Below, in pieces: positions 34,632 through 43,997 of a stretch of DNA of 64,000 bases; the first letter of the stretch is position 1; every line of letters begins with the position of its first letter. Source of the DNA: Kitasatospora cheerisanensis KCTC 2395 (GTDB lineage: Bacteria > Actinomycetota > Actinomycetes > Streptomycetales > Streptomycetaceae); contig NZ_KK853997.1 of NCBI RefSeq assembly GCF_000696185.1, forward strand, positions 3,014,167-3,078,166, in the 5' to 3' direction. The position numbers and the translations under genes were made by a program. The notes below the pieces were generated by a model, which saw nothing but the letters and a program-made list of their open reading frames with translations, did not search any database and had not been told where the DNA came from.

Positions 34632-35480
34632 TCAGCCGACCAGCTCGGCCAGCCGCTCGGACCAGATGATCGAGTAGTGGCTGGTGCCGGGGAGCAGCTC
34701 GGTCGGCACGGTCACCTTCGCGGCCGTCAGCCGGTCCTCGTCGTACAGCGCCTGAGGTTCGTTCAGCAGCCCGCGCTCGGCGTACAGGAAGCGGACCGGC
34801 ACGGTCAGGCGGTGGATCGCGCCGGCCGCCTCCGGGTCGAGCAGCACCTGGGTGCCGTCGGTGGTGATCGCCTCGTGGACGCAGGAGGAGACCAGCTCGG
34901 GGGCCTCGCCGATCAGGTCGCGCTGGGTATAGGCGTCGAGCTCCTCGCTCCAGTCGGCGAACGCGGGGTGCGCCCGCCAGAACGCGCGGTACGCCTCGCG
35001 GCTCTCGAACGTCATCGACAGCCGGGCCAGCGCCGGGCCGAGGACGGCGGCCAGCGCGTCCTCCTCGCGGACGCCCTCCGGCAGCGGGAAGGTGACCGCG
35101 CCGTCGACCAGCAGCAGGTCGGCGAGCAGCTCCGGGTACCGGGTGGCGGTGACGGCGGAGACCCAGGCGCCCATCGAGTGGCCGACCAGCCGGACCGGGC
35201 CGGCGTCCAGGTGCCGGATCAGCGCGGCCACGTCGTCCGCGTGCCGGCCGAGGCCCCACGGGCCGGGCAGTTCGCGGCTGGCGGCCCGGCCGCGCAGGTC
35301 GGGGGCGTACAGCGCGACCCGGCCGTCGAGCAGGCGGGCCAGGCCCGCCCAGGCCAGCGCGTTCGCGGTGATCCCGTGCACGGCGACCACCACGGGGGCG
35401 TCCGGCGCGGCCGCCGGCCAGTGCAGGACGGCGAGTTCGCCGCCGTCGACGGGGACGGTGAGGTGCTGGGGGAGGATCAT
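34632..35480 (-). CDS. Alpha/beta hydrolase at the end of the ABC importer operon
   Basis: The 282-aa enzyme has the alpha/beta-hydrolase elements VVVAVHGITANALAW (oxyanion region), nucleophile elbow LVGHSMGAWVS, and a terminal histidine in LLPGTSHYSIIW. The ATG at 35480 overlaps the livM stop by ATGA and GGAAGG precedes it, so it is the last gene of the importer operon. It probably hydrolyses an ester, amide or lactone form of the imported compound inside the cell; substrate unknown. It is not a typical partner of branched-chain amino acid uptake, which hints that the importer takes up another carboxylate or amide. Confidence 0.82.
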   Translation of the reverse strand: MILPQHLTVPVDGGELAVLHWPAAAPDAPVVVAVHGITANALAWAGLARLLDGRVALYAPDLRGRAASRELPGPWGLGRHADDVAALIRHLDAGPVRLVGHSMGAWVSAVTATRYPELLADLLLVDGAVTFPLPEGVREEDALAAVLGPALARLSMTFESREAYRAFWRAHPAFADWSEELDAYTQRDLIGEAPELVSSCVHEAITTDGTQVLLDPEAAGAIHRLTVPVRFLYAERGLLNEPQALYDEDRLTAAKVTVPTELLPGTSHYSIIWSERLAELVG

Positions 35481-36550
35481 GCGGCGCCTTCCGGGACGGC
35501 GGTGACGGACCCCTCGGCGGCCCGGGCGGCGCGGCCCGCCCGCAACCGGGCGGGGAGCCGGGCCAGGCCGCCGGGCAGCAGGTAGACCACGGCGACGAAG
35601 AGCGTACCGAGCAGGAACAGCGGCTGGGAGAGCGGAACCCGCAGCACGGACGGGAGTTCGGCGATCGACTCGGAGTTGGCGAGGTCGCCCAGCCGGTGCG
35701 CCGCCCAGGTGTACAGCACGCCGCCGAGCAGCGGCCCCCACCGGGTGCCGGAGCCGCCGAGCACCACCATCACCAGCAGCGCCAGCGTCGCGTCCGAGCT
35801 CGCCGCCTGCGGGGTGGCGCCGCCGGTGAGCAGCAGGTAGACCACGCCGCCGGCGCCGGCCAGGCCGCCGGCCACGGTGAACGCGACCAGCTTGAAGCCG
35901 TACGGCCGCAGGCCCAGCACCTCGACGCGGCGCTCGTTCTCCCGGATGCCGGCCCAGATCCGGCCGGTCGGCGAGGAGACCGTCCACTGCACCACGGCGA
36001 GCGTGACGACCAGGTACAGCACCGCGATCCAGTACAGGTTGGCGGTGTTCTGGATGCCGATCAGCGCGTCCGGCAGGTGCTCGGCGGGCGCGGAGCGGCC
36101 CTCCTCGCCGCCGGTCAGGCCGCCGGGGTTGCGCTGCACCAGGATCGCGCCGGCCTGGGCGAACGCCAGGGTGACCATGGAGAAGCCGATGCCGGTGACC
36201 CGCAGCGACACCGAGCCGAGCAGCAGCGCCAGCGCGATCGAGCAGGCGATGCCGAACACCGCGGCCGGGACGAAGCCGAGGCCGAGCTCCAGCATCGCCA
36301 GGTCGGTGGCGTACAGGCCGGTGGCGAAGTACAGGGCGTGGCCGAAGGACAGCAGGCCGGTGCGGCCGAGCAGCAGGTCGTAGCCGGTGGCGAGGCCGCC
36401 GTAGACCAGGCACAGCGCGATCAGCTGGAGGCTGCCGGGGCTGCCGAGCGGCCCGTCGAGCAGGCCGGGCAGCGGGAGGGTGCTGTACGGCGCGATCAGC
36501 AGGACGAGCAGCAGGGCCAGCGGCCACCAGCGCTTGAGGTGGGTGGTCAT
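35477..36550 (-). CDS. livM: Branched-chain amino acid-type ABC transporter permease (LivM-like)
   Basis: The 357-aa permease has about ten membrane helices and the LivM-family signatures GLLSFGHALYFATGLYATD and FNPGGLTGGEEG-like loop (RNPGGLTGGEEG), plus GGSGTRWGPLLGG in the coupling region. It would form a heterodimer with LivH. The ATG at 36550 overlaps the livH stop (ATGA), and the hydrolase start overlaps this stop. The C-terminus is Arg/Ala-rich and cytoplasmic. The liv symbol denotes family; the actual substrate may be an amide, urea or other short compound. Confidence 0.9.
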   Translation of the reverse strand: MTTHLKRWWPLALLLVLLIAPYSTLPLPGLLDGPLGSPGSLQLIALCLVYGGLATGYDLLLGRTGLLSFGHALYFATGLYATDLAMLELGLGFVPAAVFGIACSIALALLLGSVSLRVTGIGFSMVTLAFAQAGAILVQRNPGGLTGGEEGRSAPAEHLPDALIGIQNTANLYWIAVLYLVVTLAVVQWTVSSPTGRIWAGIRENERRVEVLGLRPYGFKLVAFTVAGGLAGAGGVVYLLLTGGATPQAASSDATLALLVMVVLGGSGTRWGPLLGGVLYTWAAHRLGDLANSESIAELPSVLRVPLSQPLFLLGTLFVAVVYLLPGGLARLPARLRAGRAARAAEGSVTAVPEGAA

Positions 36551-37413
36551 GCGAGTCTCCCGGTGAGTCCGCGCGGCTTGACGAGCAGCAGCACGGCCAG
36601 CAGGACGACCACGGACAGGTCACCCAGGCCGGCTGCGGTGTAGTAGTTGGCGAACTGCTGAACGAGTCCGACGCCGACCGAGGCGACGGCCGCGCCGGTG
36701 ACGGAGCCCATGCCGCCCATCACCACGACCACGAACGCGAAGATCAGCAGCCCGGTGCCCTGGCCGGGGTTGAGCGAGCCGAAGTACAGGCCCGCCAGCG
36801 CCCCGCCGAGCGAGGCGGCGGCGCCGCCGATCGCGAAGACCAGCGTGAACGCCTTGCGGACGTCGATGCCGAGGGCGGTCACCATGGCGCGGTCCTCGAC
36901 GCCGGCCCGGACGATCAGCCCGTACCGGGTCTTCGCCAGGAACAGCCGCAGCAGCACCAGCACGATCAGCGCGGCGGCCATCAGCACGAAGCGGTTGACC
37001 GGCACGGTCGCGCCGAGCAGCCGCACCGTGCCGGACAGCGACTCGGGCTGCGGGAACGGCCGGGCGTCGGCGCCCCAGATACCCATGATCAGCGCGGGCA
37101 GCGCGAGTCCGACGCCGACGGTGGCGAGGATCTGGTCCCGCGGCCGGGCGTACAGCGGCCGGATCAGGGCGAGTTCGAGCAGCACCGAGGCGGCGGTGCC
37201 GACCGCGGTGCCGAACGGGACGGCCAGCCAGAAGCCGAGCCCGCCGTCGGTGGCGGCCCACCACGCGGCGTACGCGCCGACGGACAGCAGCGCGCCGTGC
37301 GCGAAGTTGAGCACGTCCATCAGGCCGAAGATCAGCGACAGGCCGGAGGCGACCAGGAAGTACAGCGCGCCGAGCCCCAGTCCGGTGCAGGCGAGCAGGA
37401 CGACGGTGTTCAT
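36547..37413 (-). CDS. livH: Branched-chain amino acid-type ABC transporter permease (LivH-like)
   Basis: The 288-aa permease shows the LivH family opening LYFLVASGLSLIFGLMDVLNFAHGALLSVGAY and about eight helices, with a coupling motif region VVMGGMGSVTGAAVAS near the end. Partner of LivM in the membrane channel. The ATG at 37413 overlaps the livF stop (TGATG) and GAGGTGA lies upstream, so it is co-translated with the ATPase gene. Confidence 0.9.
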   Translation of the reverse strand: MNTVVLLACTGLGLGALYFLVASGLSLIFGLMDVLNFAHGALLSVGAYAAWWAATDGGLGFWLAVPFGTAVGTAASVLLELALIRPLYARPRDQILATVGVGLALPALIMGIWGADARPFPQPESLSGTVRLLGATVPVNRFVLMAAALIVLVLLRLFLAKTRYGLIVRAGVEDRAMVTALGIDVRKAFTLVFAIGGAAASLGGALAGLYFGSLNPGQGTGLLIFAFVVVVMGGMGSVTGAAVASVGVGLVQQFANYYTAAGLGDLSVVVLLAVLLLVKPRGLTGRLA

Positions 37414-38135
37414 CAGGAGGTCACCTCGGGTGCGGGGCGGTGGCTGCCGACGCCGAGCAGGCGGCGGGCGGCGTCCTCGTCGGCGAGCAGCTCGCGGGCG
37501 TCGCCCTGGTGGGCGGTGCGGCCGTCGGCGAGGACGGCGCAGTGGCCGGCGACCCGGCGGACCAGCGCCAGGTTCTGCTCGACCAGCAGCACGGGCACGG
37601 TCTCGGCGGCCCGGGCGAGCACGTCGGCGACCTCGGTGACGATCTTCGGGGCGAGGCCCTTGGTGGGCTCGTCGGCGATGATCAGCCGGTTGCCGTTGAG
37701 CAGCGTGCGGGCGATCGCGACCATCTGCTGCTGGCCGCCCGACAGCGTTCCGGCGGCCTGCTTGTGACGCTGCTTCAGCTCCGGGAACAGCTCGAACACC
37801 AGGTCGTAGGCGGGGGCGGAGTCCCGCTCCGCCAGGCGCAGGTTCTCGGCGACGCTGAGGCCGGCGAAGATGCCGCGGTCCTCGGGGGCGTAGCCGATGC
37901 CGCGGCGGACCACCAGGTGGGTGGGCAGCCGGCCGATGTCGGCGCCGTCGAACACCAGTGAGCCGGTGCGCGGGACGAGTCCCATGACGGCCTTGACGGT
38001 GGTGGTCTTGCCGGCGCCGTTGCGGCCGAGCAGCGCGGTGACCCCGGTGGCGGCGACGTCCAGGTCCACCCCGTGCAGGATGTGCAGTCCGTCGATCACC
38101 ACCCTGAGGTCGCGGACGGCGAGCAGGGTCGTCAC
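37413..38135 (-). CDS. livF: ABC transporter ATP-binding protein (LivF-like)
   Basis: The 240-aa ATPase has Walker A GRNGAGKTT, signature LSGGQQQ and Walker B LIIADEP, with the KGLAPKIV stretch characteristic of LivF. It powers the permease pair together with LivG. The GTG at 38135 overlaps the livG stop (GTGA), and its own stop overlaps the livH start, so three consecutive junctions of the operon are coupled. Confidence 0.92.
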   Translation of the reverse strand: MTTLLAVRDLRVVIDGLHILHGVDLDVAATGVTALLGRNGAGKTTTVKAVMGLVPRTGSLVFDGADIGRLPTHLVVRRGIGYAPEDRGIFAGLSVAENLRLAERDSAPAYDLVFELFPELKQRHKQAAGTLSGGQQQMVAIARTLLNGNRLIIADEPTKGLAPKIVTEVADVLARAAETVPVLLVEQNLALVRRVAGHCAVLADGRTAHQGDARELLADEDAARRLLGVGSHRPAPEVTS

Positions 38136-38890
38136 AGCGCCTCCCCGAGGTAGGCCCCCTGGACGGTTTCGTCGGCCATCACGGCCTCGGGGGTGTCGAG
38201 TGCGAGCAGGGTGCCGTGGTGCATCACGGCGAGCCGGTCGGCGAGGCCCAGCAGCACGTCCATGTGGTGCTCGACCATCAGCACGGTGCGGCCCTGCTCC
38301 TGGTGGACGGAGCGGATCAGCTCGACCAGGGCGGGCACCTCCTCGGCGCTCACCCCGGCCATCGGCTCGTCGAGCAGGATCAGCCGCGGGTTTCCGACCA
38401 GCAGCACGGCCAGCTCCAGCTTCCGCTTGCCGCCGTGCGACAGGGAACCGGCCAGGTCCTCGGCCCGGTCGGCGAGGCCGGTGCGCTCCAGGGTCTCCTC
38501 GACCTGCTGCCGGTAGCGGTCGGCGCGCCGCCAGATCCGGTAGGACGCGCCGGGCCCGGCGGCGGCCTGGGCGGCCAGCCGGACGTGGTCGGCGACGCTC
38601 AGCCCGGGCCACAGCGAGGAGGTCTGGAAGGTCCGGCCGAGGCCCCGCCGGGCCCGGGCGGGCACCGGCAGGGCGGTGATGTCGGCGCCGTCCAGGTAGA
38701 GGGTGCCGTGGCTGGCCGGGTAGATCCCGGAGATCAGGTTGAACAGGGAGGTCTTGCCCGCCCCGTTCGGGCCGATGAAGGCGACGAACTCGCCCTCGGC
38801 GACGTCGAGGGTGACGTCCTGGACGATCGGGACGCCGCGGACGGACCAGCCGAGGCCGTCCAGCCGCAGGACCGGGGCGGTGGTGCTCAT
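38132..38890 (-). CDS. livG: ABC transporter ATP-binding protein (LivG-like)
   Basis: The 252-aa ATPase has Walker A GPNGAGKTS, a LivG-type GLGRTFQTSSLW segment, the modified signature LSHGGKRKLE and Walker B LILLDEPMAGVS. LSHGGKRKLE in place of LSYGQQR-like sequence, and the DEPMAG loop, are seen in LivG proteins of amide/urea-type (Fmd/Urt) importers, a weak hint on the substrate. The ATG at 38890 lies 5 bp after the substrate-binding protein stop. Confidence 0.9.
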   Translation of the reverse strand: MSTTAPVLRLDGLGWSVRGVPIVQDVTLDVAEGEFVAFIGPNGAGKTSLFNLISGIYPASHGTLYLDGADITALPVPARARRGLGRTFQTSSLWPGLSVADHVRLAAQAAAGPGASYRIWRRADRYRQQVEETLERTGLADRAEDLAGSLSHGGKRKLELAVLLVGNPRLILLDEPMAGVSAEEVPALVELIRSVHQEQGRTVLMVEHHMDVLLGLADRLAVMHHGTLLALDTPEAVMADETVQGAYLGEAL

Positions 38891-38895
38891 GGCGG

Positions 38896-40134
38896 TCAGC
38901 CCGCCATCTTGGCGACCGGCGGGGCGACCTGCTCGGCGGACAGCACCTTCTCCGCGGTGGGCTTGGCGGCGGCGCCGGTGCCGGTCAGCTTGACCTGGAA
39001 CATCGGCTGGAGCAGCGCGTGGTCCTCGGCGCGGACGGTGAGCTTGCCCTTGACGCCGTCGAAGCTCCAGCCCTCCAGGGACTTCACCAGCGCGTCGGTG
39101 TCCGCGTCGGAGCCCTTGTTGGCCTCCAGCGCGTGCACCACCATCTGGGCGGCGGTGAAGCCGTCCGGGGTGAACAGGTCGGACTTCGAGCCGTTCTTGG
39201 TGACGAAGTCGTTCATCGCCAGCTCGGCCTCGGTGCCGCCGGCCGCGCCGGAGAAGTAGTGGTTCAGGAAGTCGATCTTCTCGGCGGCGGGGCCGAACAG
39301 CGGGTAGGACGCGGCCACGTCGAGGCCGGTGACGACCTTGGTCGCGGAGAACACGTCCTGCTGGTTCAGCGAGGTCCACAGCGCGGAGGCGGTGTCGCCG
39401 GCCCAGGCGACGAACAGCAGGTCGGGCTTGGCGGCCTTGGCCTGGGTGGCGAACGGCGTCAGGTCGGTCGCGGACGGCGGGGCGAGCACCGCGTCCACGG
39501 TGGCGCCCTCGCCGCCGAGGACATCCTTGACGGCGGCCACGTTGGCCTGGCCGAAGGCGTTGTCCTGGGCGAGGACGGTGACCTTCTTGCCCTTGGCGTC
39601 GCCGATGAACGACGCCGCCGCCTTCGTGTCCTGGTAGGACTGCCGGCCGGAGCGGAAGGTGTACTTGTTCAGGCCGGTGACCTTGTCGGCGGCGGCCGGG
39701 CCGGAGATGAACAGCACCTTGTTCTGCGCGGCGATCGGGCCGACCTGCAGCGCCACGCCGGACGCGGTCGAGCCCGCCAGGATCTTGTAGTTCTTGCCGA
39801 TCAGGTCCTTGGCCGCGGAGACCGCCTTCGCCGGGTCGCCCGCGTCGTCCTGCTCGGCGATCTCCACCGGGTGGCCGCCGACCGCGCCCGTGCCCTTGGT
39901 GGCGTACGACAGGCCCGCCTTGAAGCCCTCCAGGTACTGCTTGCCGTAGGCGGCCAGCGGGCCGGTCTTCGAGTAGACCAGGCCGACCTTGACCGGGCTC
40001 TTGTCGCCCCCGCCCGCCTCGGCCGAGGTGCCCGCCGTGCCGGCCTTGGCGCAGCCGGCCGCGAGCAGCACGCAGGCGGCCAGCGCGGCGAGCTTGCGGA
40101 CGGGTCGTCTGGGGGTGGCGTCCGTGACTGACAT
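38896..40134 (-). CDS. Substrate-binding lipoprotein of a branched-chain-type ABC importer
   Basis: The 412-aa protein starts with a lipoprotein signal ([15 protein letters not shown], lipid on Cys) and continues as a periplasmic-binding-protein type I domain ([24 protein letters not shown]). It captures the substrate outside the membrane for the LivHMGF transporter. Sequence alone does not fix the ligand; leucine-type, amide or aromatic acid ligands are all possible. The ATG at 40134 follows AGGAGCT. It heads the six-gene operon and is divergent from a CoA-transferase pair, with a 254-bp shared control region. Confidence 0.9.
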   Translation of the reverse strand: MSVTDATPRRPVRKLAALAACVLLAAGCAKAGTAGTSAEAGGGDKSPVKVGLVYSKTGPLAAYGKQYLEGFKAGLSYATKGTGAVGGHPVEIAEQDDAGDPAKAVSAAKDLIGKNYKILAGSTASGVALQVGPIAAQNKVLFISGPAAADKVTGLNKYTFRSGRQSYQDTKAAASFIGDAKGKKVTVLAQDNAFGQANVAAVKDVLGGEGATVDAVLAPPSATDLTPFATQAKAAKPDLLFVAWAGDTASALWTSLNQQDVFSATKVVTGLDVAASYPLFGPAAEKIDFLNHYFSGAAGGTEAELAMNDFVTKNGSKSDLFTPDGFTAAQMVVHALEANKGSDADTDALVKSLEGWSFDGVKGKLTVRAEDHALLQPMFQVKLTGTGAAAKPTAEKVLSAEQVAPPVAKMAG

Positions 40135-40201
40135 GGTGGGGAGCTCCTGACGTGCCTGTGCTGGTGGGATGCCGGAACCGTAGGGGGGCCGCCCGGAAGG
40201 C

Positions 40202-40257
40202 GACATGTGACGGGAACACGCATCGGCGGGCACGGCTGTGTGGGTCGGTGACATGTC
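40202..40257. promoter_or_regulatory. Pair of ACATGT-centred sites in the divergent promoter region
   Basis: GACATGTGAC (40202-40211) and GTGACATGTC (40248-40257) are near-complementary 10-mers in inverted orientation, 36 bp apart, lying between the importer operon and the CoA-transferase genes. They could be two half-sites or two operators of one regulator controlling both units. Confidence 0.4.
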
Positions 40258-40388
40258 CGGGTGTCGGCCGCCGCGAGGTGTGCGGCCCCCACATGGATCG
40301 GCCCTGCTCCATGGCGTCGCCCGCCATGGAAAGCGTCCGGGCCTGCGGCGAGGGTGGGTGCCGCAGTCAGCCCTCCCCCTTCGAGAAG

Positions 40389-41165
40389 GTGGCCCCCTTG
40401 GACAAGGTCCTGGACTCCCCCGCCCACGCGGTCGGGGACATTCCCGACGGCGCGGTGCTCGCGGTCGGCGGCTTCGGCCTGTGCGGCATCCCGTCCACCC
40501 TGATCGACGCGCTCGTGGCGGCCGGCACCACCGGCCTGCGGGTGGTCTCGAACAACTGCGGCGTGGACGACTGGGGCCTGGGCCTGCTGCTGCGGGCCGG
40601 CCGGATCGCCCGGATGACCTCCAGCTACGTCGGCGAGAACAAGGAGTTCGCCCGCCAGTACCTGAACGGCGAACTCGAGGTCGAACTCACCCCGCAGGGC
40701 ACCCTCGCCGAGCGGCTGCGGGCCGGCGGCGCGGGCATCCCCGCCTTCTACACCCCGGCCGGCGCCGGCACCCAGGTCGAGGAGGGCGGCCTGCCCTGGC
40801 GGTACGCGCCGGGCGGCGGCGAGATCGCGGTCGCCTCCCCGCCGAAGGAGGTCCGCGAGTTCGGCGGCCGCCGGTACCTGCTGGAGGAGGCGATCGTCGC
40901 CGACTTCGCGCTCGTCCGCGCCGAGGTCGCCGACCGGCACGGCAACTGCGTCTTCCACGCCGCGGCCCGCAACTTCAACCCGCTGTGCGCCACCGCCGGC
41001 CGGGTCACCGTCGTCGAGGCCGACCGCATCGTCGAGCCCGGCGAGCTGGACCCGGACGCCGTCCACCTGCCCGGCGTGTACGTGGACCGGGTGGTCGCCG
41101 CCGACCCGGCCGACCGCCGGATCGAGCGCCGCACCGTCAGCCGCACCGCCGCGAAGGAGTCCTGA
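40389..41165 (+). CDS. scoA: CoA-transferase subunit A (3-oxoacid type)
   Basis: This 258-aa alpha subunit has [18 protein letters not shown], the CoA-binding glycine motif of class I CoA-transferases, followed by [15 protein letters not shown] and RYLLEEAI. With subunit B it moves CoA from succinyl-CoA to a 3-oxoacid; acetoacetate (ScoAB) is the likeliest, 3-oxoadipate (PcaIJ) the main alternative. The start is uncertain: GTG 40389 or TTG 40398, the latter nine bases closer to the conserved DKVLDSP with AAGGTGG before it. Its stop overlaps the subunit B start (TGATG). Position opposite the importer operon suggests joint use in catabolism. Confidence 0.88.
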   Translation: MAPLDKVLDSPAHAVGDIPDGAVLAVGGFGLCGIPSTLIDALVAAGTTGLRVVSNNCGVDDWGLGLLLRAGRIARMTSSYVGENKEFARQYLNGELEVELTPQGTLAERLRAGGAGIPAFYTPAGAGTQVEEGGLPWRYAPGGGEIAVASPPKEVREFGGRRYLLEEAIVADFALVRAEVADRHGNCVFHAAARNFNPLCATAGRVTVVEADRIVEPGELDPDAVHLPGVYVDRVVAADPADRRIERRTVSRTAAKES

Positions 41166-41806
41166 TGACCACCCAGCCGGACCCCCGCGACGTGCTCGCC
41201 GCCCGGGCCGCCCGCGAACTGCGCGACGGCCAGTACGTGAACCTCGGCATCGGCCTGCCCACCCTGATCCCCAACCACCTGCCGCCCGGCGTGCACGTGG
41301 TGCTGCACTCCGAGAACGGCATCCTCGGCGTCGGCCCCTACCCGGCGGACGCCGACGTCCACCCCGACCTGATCAACGCCGGGAAGGAGACCGTCACCGT
41401 CAACCCCGGTGCGGCGTACTTCGATTCGGCGTTCTCCTTCGGCATGGTGCGCTCCGGCCGGATCGACGTCTCGGTGCTCGGCGCGATGCAGGTCTCGGCC
41501 TCCGGCGACCTCGCCAACTGGATGATCCCCGGCAAGATGGTCAAGGGCATGGGCGGCGCGATGGACCTGGTCCACGGCGCCCGCCGGCTGATCGTGGTGA
41601 TGGAGCACACCGCCAAGGACGGCACCCCGAAGATCGTCGACGAGCTGTCCCTGCCGGCCACCGGCCGCGGCGTCGTCCACCGCATCGTCACCGACCTGGC
41701 CGTCCTCGACGTCACCCCCGACGGCCTCCGCCTGGTCGAACTCGCCGGCGGCACCACCCTGGAGCAGCTCCGCGCCGCCACCGAGCCGGAGATCCTCACC
41801 GGCTGA
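41165..41806 (+). CDS. scoB: CoA-transferase subunit B (3-oxoacid type)
   Basis: The 213-aa beta subunit contains the catalytic glutamate in [26 protein letters not shown], and the [20 protein letters not shown] region typical of succinyl-CoA:3-ketoacid CoA-transferases. Obligatory partner of the preceding subunit, translated from an overlapping TGATG. A hairpin terminator follows the stop and is shared with the convergent ung gene. Confidence 0.92.
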   Translation: MTTQPDPRDVLAARAARELRDGQYVNLGIGLPTLIPNHLPPGVHVVLHSENGILGVGPYPADADVHPDLINAGKETVTVNPGAAYFDSAFSFGMVRSGRIDVSVLGAMQVSASGDLANWMIPGKMVKGMGGAMDLVHGARRLIVVMEHTAKDGTPKIVDELSLPATGRGVVHRIVTDLAVLDVTPDGLRLVELAGGTTLEQLRAATEPEILTG

Positions 41807-41819
41807 CCCCGGACGCGCC

Positions 41820-41859
41820 GCAGGGGCGGCGGGCGCCCCCTCACGCCCACCGCCCCTGC
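41820..41859. terminator. Hairpin between convergent scoB and ung
   Basis: GCAGGGGCGG and CCGCCCCTGC form a 10-bp stem with a 20-nt loop, 14 bp past scoB and 9 bp before the ung stop. Confidence 0.65.
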
Positions 41860-41867
41860 ACCGACCG

Positions 41868-42602
41868 CTACTTCACGTTCGGGATGCTCCAGTCGACCGC
41901 CTGCTGGCCGAAGCCCTCCAGCGCGGCGTTGATCTGCGAGAACGGCTTGGTGCCGAAGAAGGTCTTCTGCGACAGCGGCGACGGGTGGCCGCTCTGCACC
42001 ACCACGTGCTTCCCGGTGTCGATCAGCGCCAGCTTCTTCTTCGCGTAGCCGCCCCACAGCACGAACACGCAGGGCTCCTCGCGGGCGCTGACCGCCATGA
42101 TCACCGCGTCGGTGAACTTCTCCCAGCCCTTGGCCTTGTGCGAGTTGGGCTCGTGCGCCCGCACGGTGAGCACCGCGTTCAGCAGCAGCACGCCCTGCTC
42201 GGCCCACGGCATCAGGTAGCCGTTGTCGGGCATCCGGAACGCACCGGTCTCCGGGTCCGTGAACAGGCCGAGGTCGGTGTGGAGCTCCTTGTAGATGTTG
42301 CGCAGCGACGGCGGGACCTTCACCCCGGGCAGCACCGAGAAGCTCATCCCGTGCGCCTGCCCGTTGTCGTGGTACGGGTCCTGGCCGAGGACCAGCACCC
42401 GGACGTCCTGGTACGCGGTCACGTCCAGCGCCGAGAACTCCTGCCCGGCGGGCGGGAACACCTCGTGCTCGGCCCGCTCGGCCGCCAGGAACTCCGCCAG
42501 CTGCGCGAAGTACGGCTTGCCGGTCTCCTCGGCGAGCACCGCGCGCCAGGACTCGGGCAGCTCCAGCGCGCCGCCCACGGACGCCTCGGCCAGCTCCGTC
42601 AC
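41868..42602 (-). CDS. ung: Uracil-DNA glycosylase, family 1
   Basis: Removes uracil from DNA as the first step of base-excision repair. The 244-aa protein carries the catalytic motif GQDPYHDNGQAHGMSFS, the LLLNAVLTV strand and the minor-groove loop HPSPLS, all diagnostic of family 1 UDG. The GTG at 42602 follows GGGAGG; the extra upstream codons lack conservation. Streptomycetes often carry two ung genes. The gene stands alone. Confidence 0.95.
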   Translation of the reverse strand: MTELAEASVGGALELPESWRAVLAEETGKPYFAQLAEFLAAERAEHEVFPPAGQEFSALDVTAYQDVRVLVLGQDPYHDNGQAHGMSFSVLPGVKVPPSLRNIYKELHTDLGLFTDPETGAFRMPDNGYLMPWAEQGVLLLNAVLTVRAHEPNSHKAKGWEKFTDAVIMAVSAREEPCVFVLWGGYAKKKLALIDTGKHVVVQSGHPSPLSQKTFFGTKPFSQINAALEGFGQQAVDWSIPNVK

Positions 42603-42689
42603 GTTGTACCTCCCACCGGCCGCGCGCCGCACGGCGACCGCTCTCGCTCGAACGTTCCCGGGCCCGTCCCGGACCCGTTGCGAAGAACG

Positions 42690-43814
42690 CTACACAGTCG
42701 CGCCGACAGCCCGCGCCGCCCGCCGCACCCGCAGCGCCTCCCAGCCGTTCAGGCCCACCAGCACCACCGCCAGCACGGCCAGCACGGCCAGCGCCGGCAG
42801 CCGGTGCAGCGGGGTCAGCAGCAGCAGCGCCAGCAGCGCCGCCACCAGCCCGGCGGCCGCCAGCCGGGTCGGCGACAGCACCCCGAACATCATCCGCCGG
42901 GTGTAGTTGAAGGCCAGCAGGTACAGCGCGCTGCCGCCGTACAGCAGCCCCAGCGCGCCGCCGCCGAGCGCCTCCCCGGGCCGGGCCACCGTCTCGGCGA
43001 AGCCCACCGCGACGGTGATCACCCCGGCGATCAGCGCCAGGTGCCCGTACGAGAACACCCGCCGCATCATGTCGCGGCGCGACACCGCGGTCTCCAGGGC
43101 GAAGCGCATCGCGTCGGAGGCGTACCCGAAGTACTGCCACCACAGCGCGCAGGAGATCACGAACGCCACCGCCACCGAGGCGAGTCGGTCCGCGTGCAGC
43201 GGGCCGGACGCCACCGGGGCGCCGATCCCGACGATCGACTCGCCGAGCGCCACCAGCAGGAACAGGCCGAACCGCTCCGGCAGGTGCCCCGGGTGGTACT
43301 CGACCTTCGCCAGCCGCCGGCGGAACACCAGCGGCGCCGCCAGGTCCGCCGCCGCGGCCAGCGCCCACAGCACCTCCCGGGCCGGGGACGGCAGCAGCCC
43401 GCCGACCACCAGCAGCGGCCCGGTGACGAACGCGCCCACCCCGTACGGGCCGAGCCAGATCCGCCGCACCCGGCGGGCCAGCAGGCCGATCAGCACCAGC
43501 CGCGCCGCCCAGTACGCGCCGCCGAACAGCACCCCGCGGGCCCCGAACGCCGCCGGCAGCGCGAGCGCCATGAACAGCCCGGCCAGGCCCACCGCGAAGA
43601 TCCCGAACCGGTCCCGCGGATTGTCCACGTCCCGGACGTTGGCCTGCACGGTGGTGCCCACCCAGCACCAGTACACCGGCACGAACGCCACCAGCGCCCG
43701 CCCGCAGCCCGCCCAGTCGTGGTGGTGGTGCAGCAAGGCCGACACCTGCGTCACCGCGAACACGAACACCAGGTCGAAGTACAGCTCCGCCCAGGTGACG
43801 CGCTTCTCCCCCAT
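42690..43814 (-). CDS. Second LtrA-family membrane protein
   Basis: The 374-aa membrane protein has the LtrA opening (VTWAELYFDLVFVFAVTQVS), the central HLPERFGLFLLVALGESIVGIG, and roughly ten helices, ending in an Arg-rich cytoplasmic tail. It is clearly diverged from the copy at 10170-11345. Function of the family is unsettled. The ATG at 43814 follows a G-rich ribosome-binding region (GCGGGGGAG). The gene is divergent from the type VII secretion group. Confidence 0.85.
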   Translation of the reverse strand: MGEKRVTWAELYFDLVFVFAVTQVSALLHHHHDWAGCGRALVAFVPVYWCWVGTTVQANVRDVDNPRDRFGIFAVGLAGLFMALALPAAFGARGVLFGGAYWAARLVLIGLLARRVRRIWLGPYGVGAFVTGPLLVVGGLLPSPAREVLWALAAAADLAAPLVFRRRLAKVEYHPGHLPERFGLFLLVALGESIVGIGAPVASGPLHADRLASVAVAFVISCALWWQYFGYASDAMRFALETAVSRRDMMRRVFSYGHLALIAGVITVAVGFAETVARPGEALGGGALGLLYGGSALYLLAFNYTRRMMFGVLSPTRLAAAGLVAALLALLLLTPLHRLPALAVLAVLAVVLVGLNGWEALRVRRAARAVGATV

Positions 43815-43997
43815 CCGAACTCCCCCGCACCCCATGCCCGTTGACGCCGCCCCGGGGGGACGACCGGCACAGGCTACCGGGGCCCGGAACCCCGGTCCGC
43901 CGACGGACCGTCCGTTCGTACCGCTATCTTGGGGGCGGCCAAGAGCCACCGGCGGGCCACCACGGGGGTGGGTCCGCCACGGGGGAGGGGATCGGCG

